A stretch of 64,000 nt of DNA from Halorubrum sp. PV6 (GTDB lineage: Archaea > Halobacteriota > Halobacteria > Halobacteriales > Haloferacaceae), in assembly GCF_003990725.2 (NCBI RefSeq), contig NZ_CP030064.1:124001-188000 (forward strand). The letters run 5' to 3'. The notes under the pieces were generated by a model, which ran no database searches, had not been told where the DNA came from, and was given only the letters and a program-made list of their open reading frames with translations. The number at the start of each line of letters is the position of its first letter. The first letter of the stretch is position 1. Below, in pieces: positions 60,878-64,000 of this stretch. The translations under genes were made by a program, and so were the position numbers.

Positions 60878-60893
60878 TTTAGGTAGCCCTAAA
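60878..60893. promoter_or_regulatory. Iron-box-like palindrome 5 in a divergent promoter
   Basis: TTTAGG-TAGC-CCTAAA lies between the divergent sugar-dehydrogenase and iron-permease units. On the minus strand the order is TATA (GATATAATAC, 60894-60903), box, six bases, ATG. It may act on both directions. Confidence 0.85.
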
Positions 60894-60983
60894 GTATTAT
60901 ATCCGTCGGACCTAAGCGACGAGTGAATCGCAACTGGTAACGGTCGGTGCGGCCTTCCACCGCTACGAACCCCTCTCCGGATT

Positions 60984-62594
60984 ATGAGCTGGACACGCCG
61001 GATCCGCGACGCCATGACAGACGGCGACGGTCGACTACCGGTGGGTCTCACCCTCCTCTCGGCCGCCATCGCCGCGACGCTCGTGCTCCCGCTGGCGTGG
61101 CTGGTTATCCGCGCCGTCACGGTGGAGCGCTCGCGAGCCGTCGAGCTGCTCTTCAGCGTCCAAACCGCCGACGTGCTCGTGAACAGCCTCCTGCTCATGG
61201 GCGGGGTCACCGGCTTTTCGATCCTGCTCGGCGTCCCGCTCGCGTACCTGACAGCGCGGACCGACCTCCCCTTCCGACGGTTCTGGTCGATCGCGGTCGC
61301 GCTCCCGCTCGTCGTACCGAGCTACGTCGGCGCGTTCTCGTTCGTCTCCGCGTTCGGTCCGCGCGGCGAGTTCCGCGACCTGCTCGTGCCCCTCGGCGTC
61401 GAGCGGCTCCCCGAGATCTACGGGCTTCCGGGGACGATCCTCGTCATCACGCTGTACACCTACCCGTACGTCTACCTCACGACCCGCGCGTCCCTCCTCA
61501 CGCTCGACACGACGCTGATCGAGGCGGCGCGCACGCTGAACCACGGGCGGCTGGAGGCGTTCCGCCGGGTGACGCTCCCCGTCATCCGCCCGTCGATCGC
61601 CGCCGGGTCGCTCCTCGCGGCGCTGTACGCCGTCTCCGACTTCGGGACGCCGACGATCATGCGGCTCCCCGTGTTCACCCGCCAGATATACGTCGAGTAC
61701 AACTCCTTCGGGAGCGACTACGCCGCGCTGCTCTCCCTGCAACTCCTCGCCGTCGTCCTCGTCGTCCTCGCCTTGGAGTGGTTCGTTCGCTCCGATCGCA
61801 CGGCTCACGGCGACGACGCCGGCCGCACCGACCGGCTCGTCAGCCTGGGGCGGTGGCGCTGGCCGGCGACGCTGTTTCCCGCGTCGGTGGCCGCCGTCGC
61901 GCTCCTCGTCCCGCTCTGGATCCTCTTTCTGTGGTTCCTCCGAACCGACGCCGGGCGTCGCCCCTCGCTGGCGTTCGAGTGGGTTCAGGCGCTCAACTCG
62001 GTGTCCGTCGCCGCGGCGGCCGCCCTCGTCGCCGCGATCGCGGCCATCCCCATCGCGTACTTCGCCGCCACCCACGACTCGCCGCTGTCGACGCTGTTCG
62101 AGCGGGTGACGTACGTCGGCTTCGCGGTCCCCGGAATCGTGTTGGCGCTCGCCTTAGTCTACTTCGGGTCGGGGTACCTCCCGTGGCTCTACCAGACGCT
62201 CCCACTGTTGGTGTTCGCGTACGTCATCCGCTTTCTCCCGCAGGTCGTCGGGTCGAGTCGGACCGCGATCCTCGGTGTCGACCCCCGGCTCGTCGAGGCG
62301 AGCCGCGCGCTCGGCGAGTCCTCTCTCGGCTCGTTCCGCCGAGTGACGTTCCCGCTCGTCCGGTCCGGCATCGTCGCCGGCGCCGCGCTCGTGTTCCTCA
62401 CGACGATGAAGGAGCTGCCGGTCACGCTCATCCTCCGGCCCACCGGCTTCGAGACCATCGTCTCGCAGATCTGGCGGGCACAGGAGTCCGGGCTCTACCA
62501 GTACGCCGTCGTCCCGACCCTCCTGCTTTTGCTCATCTCCGGGCTCTCGATGATCGTGATGCTCGCTCAGGAGGGCGGGGAAGACGGGCTCTGA
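60984..62594 (+). CDS. Ferric-iron ABC transporter permease (FbpB type, fused two-domain)
   Basis: The 536-residue membrane protein has about twelve helices in two homologous halves, each with the ABC-permease EAA loop ([29 protein letters not shown] and [29 protein letters not shown]). This fused arrangement is typical of FbpB/AfuB iron permeases. It would pair with the binding lipoprotein at 54320. No ATPase gene lies in the window; it may be elsewhere in the genome. The ATG is 90 bases after iron-box 5. An AT-rich element near 60893-60902 could serve as its promoter. Confidence 0.92.
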   Translation: MSWTRRIRDAMTDGDGRLPVGLTLLSAAIAATLVLPLAWLVIRAVTVERSRAVELLFSVQTADVLVNSLLLMGGVTGFSILLGVPLAYLTARTDLPFRRFWSIAVALPLVVPSYVGAFSFVSAFGPRGEFRDLLVPLGVERLPEIYGLPGTILVITLYTYPYVYLTTRASLLTLDTTLIEAARTLNHGRLEAFRRVTLPVIRPSIAAGSLLAALYAVSDFGTPTIMRLPVFTRQIYVEYNSFGSDYAALLSLQLLAVVLVVLALEWFVRSDRTAHGDDAGRTDRLVSLGRWRWPATLFPASVAAVALLVPLWILFLWFLRTDAGRRPSLAFEWVQALNSVSVAAAAALVAAIAAIPIAYFAATHDSPLSTLFERVTYVGFAVPGIVLALALVYFGSGYLPWLYQTLPLLVFAYVIRFLPQVVGSSRTAILGVDPRLVEASRALGESSLGSFRRVTFPLVRSGIVAGAALVFLTTMKELPVTLILRPTGFETIVSQIWRAQESGLYQYAVVPTLLLLLISGLSMIVMLAQEGGEDGL

Positions 62595-62662
62595 CGCGGC
62601 TCCGACCGCTTTCGGTCTCGACCGATCCGCCGACCCGGCTTCTCGCCGTCGCTTCGGAAGGG

Positions 62663-62673
62663 CCTTTTATGCC
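62663..62673 (+). promoter_or_regulatory. TATA box of argS
   Basis: CCTTTTATGCC (62663-62673) lies about 25 bases before the argS ATG, consistent with a leaderless transcript. Confidence 0.55.
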
Positions 62674-62691
62674 GACCCACGAACAGACGGT

Positions 62692-64000
62692 ATGTTCCGG
62701 CAGTTCCGGTCGGAGGTGGCCGACGCGCTCGGCGACGCGCTCGACGCGTTGGATCTCCCGACCGACGACCTCGGTATCGAACGCCCGCCCGACGACATGG
62801 ACGCGACGCTCGCCTCCAGCATCGCCTTCCGACTCGCGGGCGTGGTCGGCGACGCGCCGCCGAACGTGGCGGCGACCGTCGCCGACGCGGTCGACATCGA
62901 GGGCGCCGACTACGTCGCCGCGGTCGACACCGCCGGCCCCTACATCAACTTCCACGCCGGCGAGCAGTACCTCGTCGACACGCTCGACGCGGCCGCCGCA
63001 GACGCGGCGTACGGCTCGCTCCCCGACCGCGACACCTCGGTGGTCGTCGAACACACCAGCGCGAACCCGACCGGGCCGGTCCACGTCGGCCGCGCCCGCA
63101 ACCCCATCGTCGGCGACGCGGTGGCGAACCTCCTCGACTACGCCGGCTACGACGTCGACCGCCACTACTACGTCAACGACGCGGGCCGGCAGATGGCCGT
63201 GTTCACCTGGGCGTACGAGCGGTTCGACGAAGCCGACCTCGACGAGGAGCCGGCCCGCGACCGCGCCGAGTACGACCTGGTCCGGTACTACCGCAAGGGG
63301 AACGCGTACTTAAATGAGGCCGACGAGGACGCGGTCGAGGCCGCCGAGGCGGAGATCGCCGAGATCCTCCAGGGGCTCGAAGCCGGCGACGAGGCGACCT
63401 TCGAGCGCGTCGGCGAGGTCGTCGACGCGGTTCTCGGCGGGATGAAGGCGTGTCTCGCGCGGCTCCCCGCGGAGTTCGACGAGTTCGTCAAGGAGACGCG
63501 GTTCATGCGCGACGGGTCGACCGACGAGGTGGCGGCGCGGCTCAAGGAGACCGATCACGCGGTTTACGAGGAGGACGCGTGGCAGCTCGCGCTCGACGAC
63601 TGGGGGATCGAGAAGAATCTCGTCTTCCTTCGCTCGGACGACACCTCGCTGTACACGACCCGCGACCTGGCGCACCACGAGTGGAAGTTCGAAAACTACG
63701 ACCGCGCCGTCACGGTCCTCGGCGAGGACCACAAACTGCAGGCCGACCAGCTCGACGCGGCGCTCGAACTGCTCGGCAACGACACCGACCAGCTTGACCA
63801 CCTCATCTTCTCGTACGTGAACCTCCCCGAGGGGAAGATGTCCACGCGAGAGGGCACCGGCGTGATGCTCGACGACCTGATCGACGAGGCGGTCGACCGG
63901 GCCCGCGAGGCGGTCGAGACCCGGATGGACGACCGGATCCGCGACGACGACCTGTCCGAGGCCGACGTCGAACGCATCGCCTCGCAGGTCGGGATCGGGG
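62692..64000 (+). CDS. argS: Arginyl-tRNA synthetase, 5' part
   Basis: The frame starts at ATG 62692 ([17 protein letters not shown]) and is open to the right edge, giving 436 residues. An N-terminal additional domain precedes the HIGH-type motif in [19 protein letters not shown]. The Rossmann catalytic part follows ([32 protein letters not shown]) with a KMSKS-type motif in [11 protein letters not shown]. It attaches arginine to tRNA-Arg in the cytoplasm. The C-terminal anticodon-binding domain lies outside the window. Confidence 0.96.
   Translation, partial: MFRQFRSEVADALGDALDALDLPTDDLGIERPPDDMDATLASSIAFRLAGVVGDAPPNVAATVADAVDIEGADYVAAVDTAGPYINFHAGEQYLVDTLDAAAADAAYGSLPDRDTSVVVEHTSANPTGPVHVGRARNPIVGDAVANLLDYAGYDVDRHYYVNDAGRQMAVFTWAYERFDEADLDEEPARDRAEYDLVRYYRKGNAYLNEADEDAVEAAEAEIAEILQGLEAGDEATFERVGEVVDAVLGGMKACLARLPAEFDEFVKETRFMRDGSTDEVAARLKETDHAVYEEDAWQLALDDWGIEKNLVFLRSDDTSLYTTRDLAHHEWKFENYDRAVTVLGEDHKLQADQLDAALELLGNDTDQLDHLIFSYVNLPEGKMSTREGTGVMLDDLIDEAVDRAREAVETRMDDRIRDDDLSEADVERIASQVGIG

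Noticed and set aside
60903-60915. A sixth iron box near GGACCTAAGCG
   Set aside because: Only one half-site (CCTAA) is present and there is no matching TTAGG at the right spacing.

Overview
The window is chromosomal DNA of a halophilic archaeon. GC content is very high, the proteins are strongly acidic, Tat signal peptides are common, and promoters look archaeal (TATA-like boxes about 25-30 bases before start codons, often with little or no 5' leader). The set SepF, PolD, RPA3/RPAP3, aEF-2, EF-1 alpha, an Azf-like glucose-6-phosphate dehydrogenase and KDPG aldolase fits class Halobacteria. I lean towards Halorubrum or a close relative, but that is an inference.

Layout. 0-4.6 kb holds an unknown 3' gene fragment, azf, sepF and mutS. 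4.7-18.4 kb is an accessory surface-structure locus. It has two membrane-anchored winged-helix regulators around a membrane/zinc-ribbon gene, then four tandem TasA/camelysin-like exported proteins (two with a von Willebrand A domain inserted in the fold). An overlapping five-gene operon follows: two more exported proteins, a SipW-like signal peptidase, an acidic repeat protein and a 51-residue membrane protein. 18.5-27 kb holds a ZIP transporter, a DsbA/FrnE-like protein, a PAP2 enzyme, an orphan peptide-type binding lipoprotein, two unknown genes, rpa3-rpap3 and a ribbon-helix-helix protein. 27.4-32.6 kb is a 2-oxoacid dehydrogenase operon (E1 alpha, E1 beta, E2, E3). 32.6-36.8 kb is a copper module: HMA chaperone, Lrp-TRASH sensor and CopA ATPase.

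36.9-50.8 kb is mostly housekeeping: a DUF5783-like protein, a NifU-like protein, a PPC-domain protein, PolD large subunit with a 515-residue intein, KDPG aldolase, aEF-2, an ACT-domain protein with homoserine dehydrogenase (preceded by a probable leaderless 43-codon ORF), EF-1 alpha and S10. After a rhomboid-like gene and a small unknown gene, 51.9-62.6 kb is a second accessory locus. Its transcription units carry five copies of a palindrome, TTTAGG-N4-CCTAAA, that closely resembles the bacterial DtxR iron box. It encodes a ferric-iron binding lipoprotein and permease, a Tat-tagged GMC sugar dehydrogenase pair, and glycan genes (GT75, GT39, dolichyl-phosphate hexose synthase type, flippase-like). 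The window ends inside argS.

The two most interesting systems are the candidate TasA-like fibre locus with its own signal peptidase and nested vWA proteins, and the five-operator iron regulon that links iron uptake to glycan synthesis and extracytoplasmic sugar oxidation. Two structured intergenic repeats (33.7 and 43.7 kb) keep their stems although the arm sequences differ. No tRNA, rRNA, CRISPR array or intact insertion sequence was recognised.
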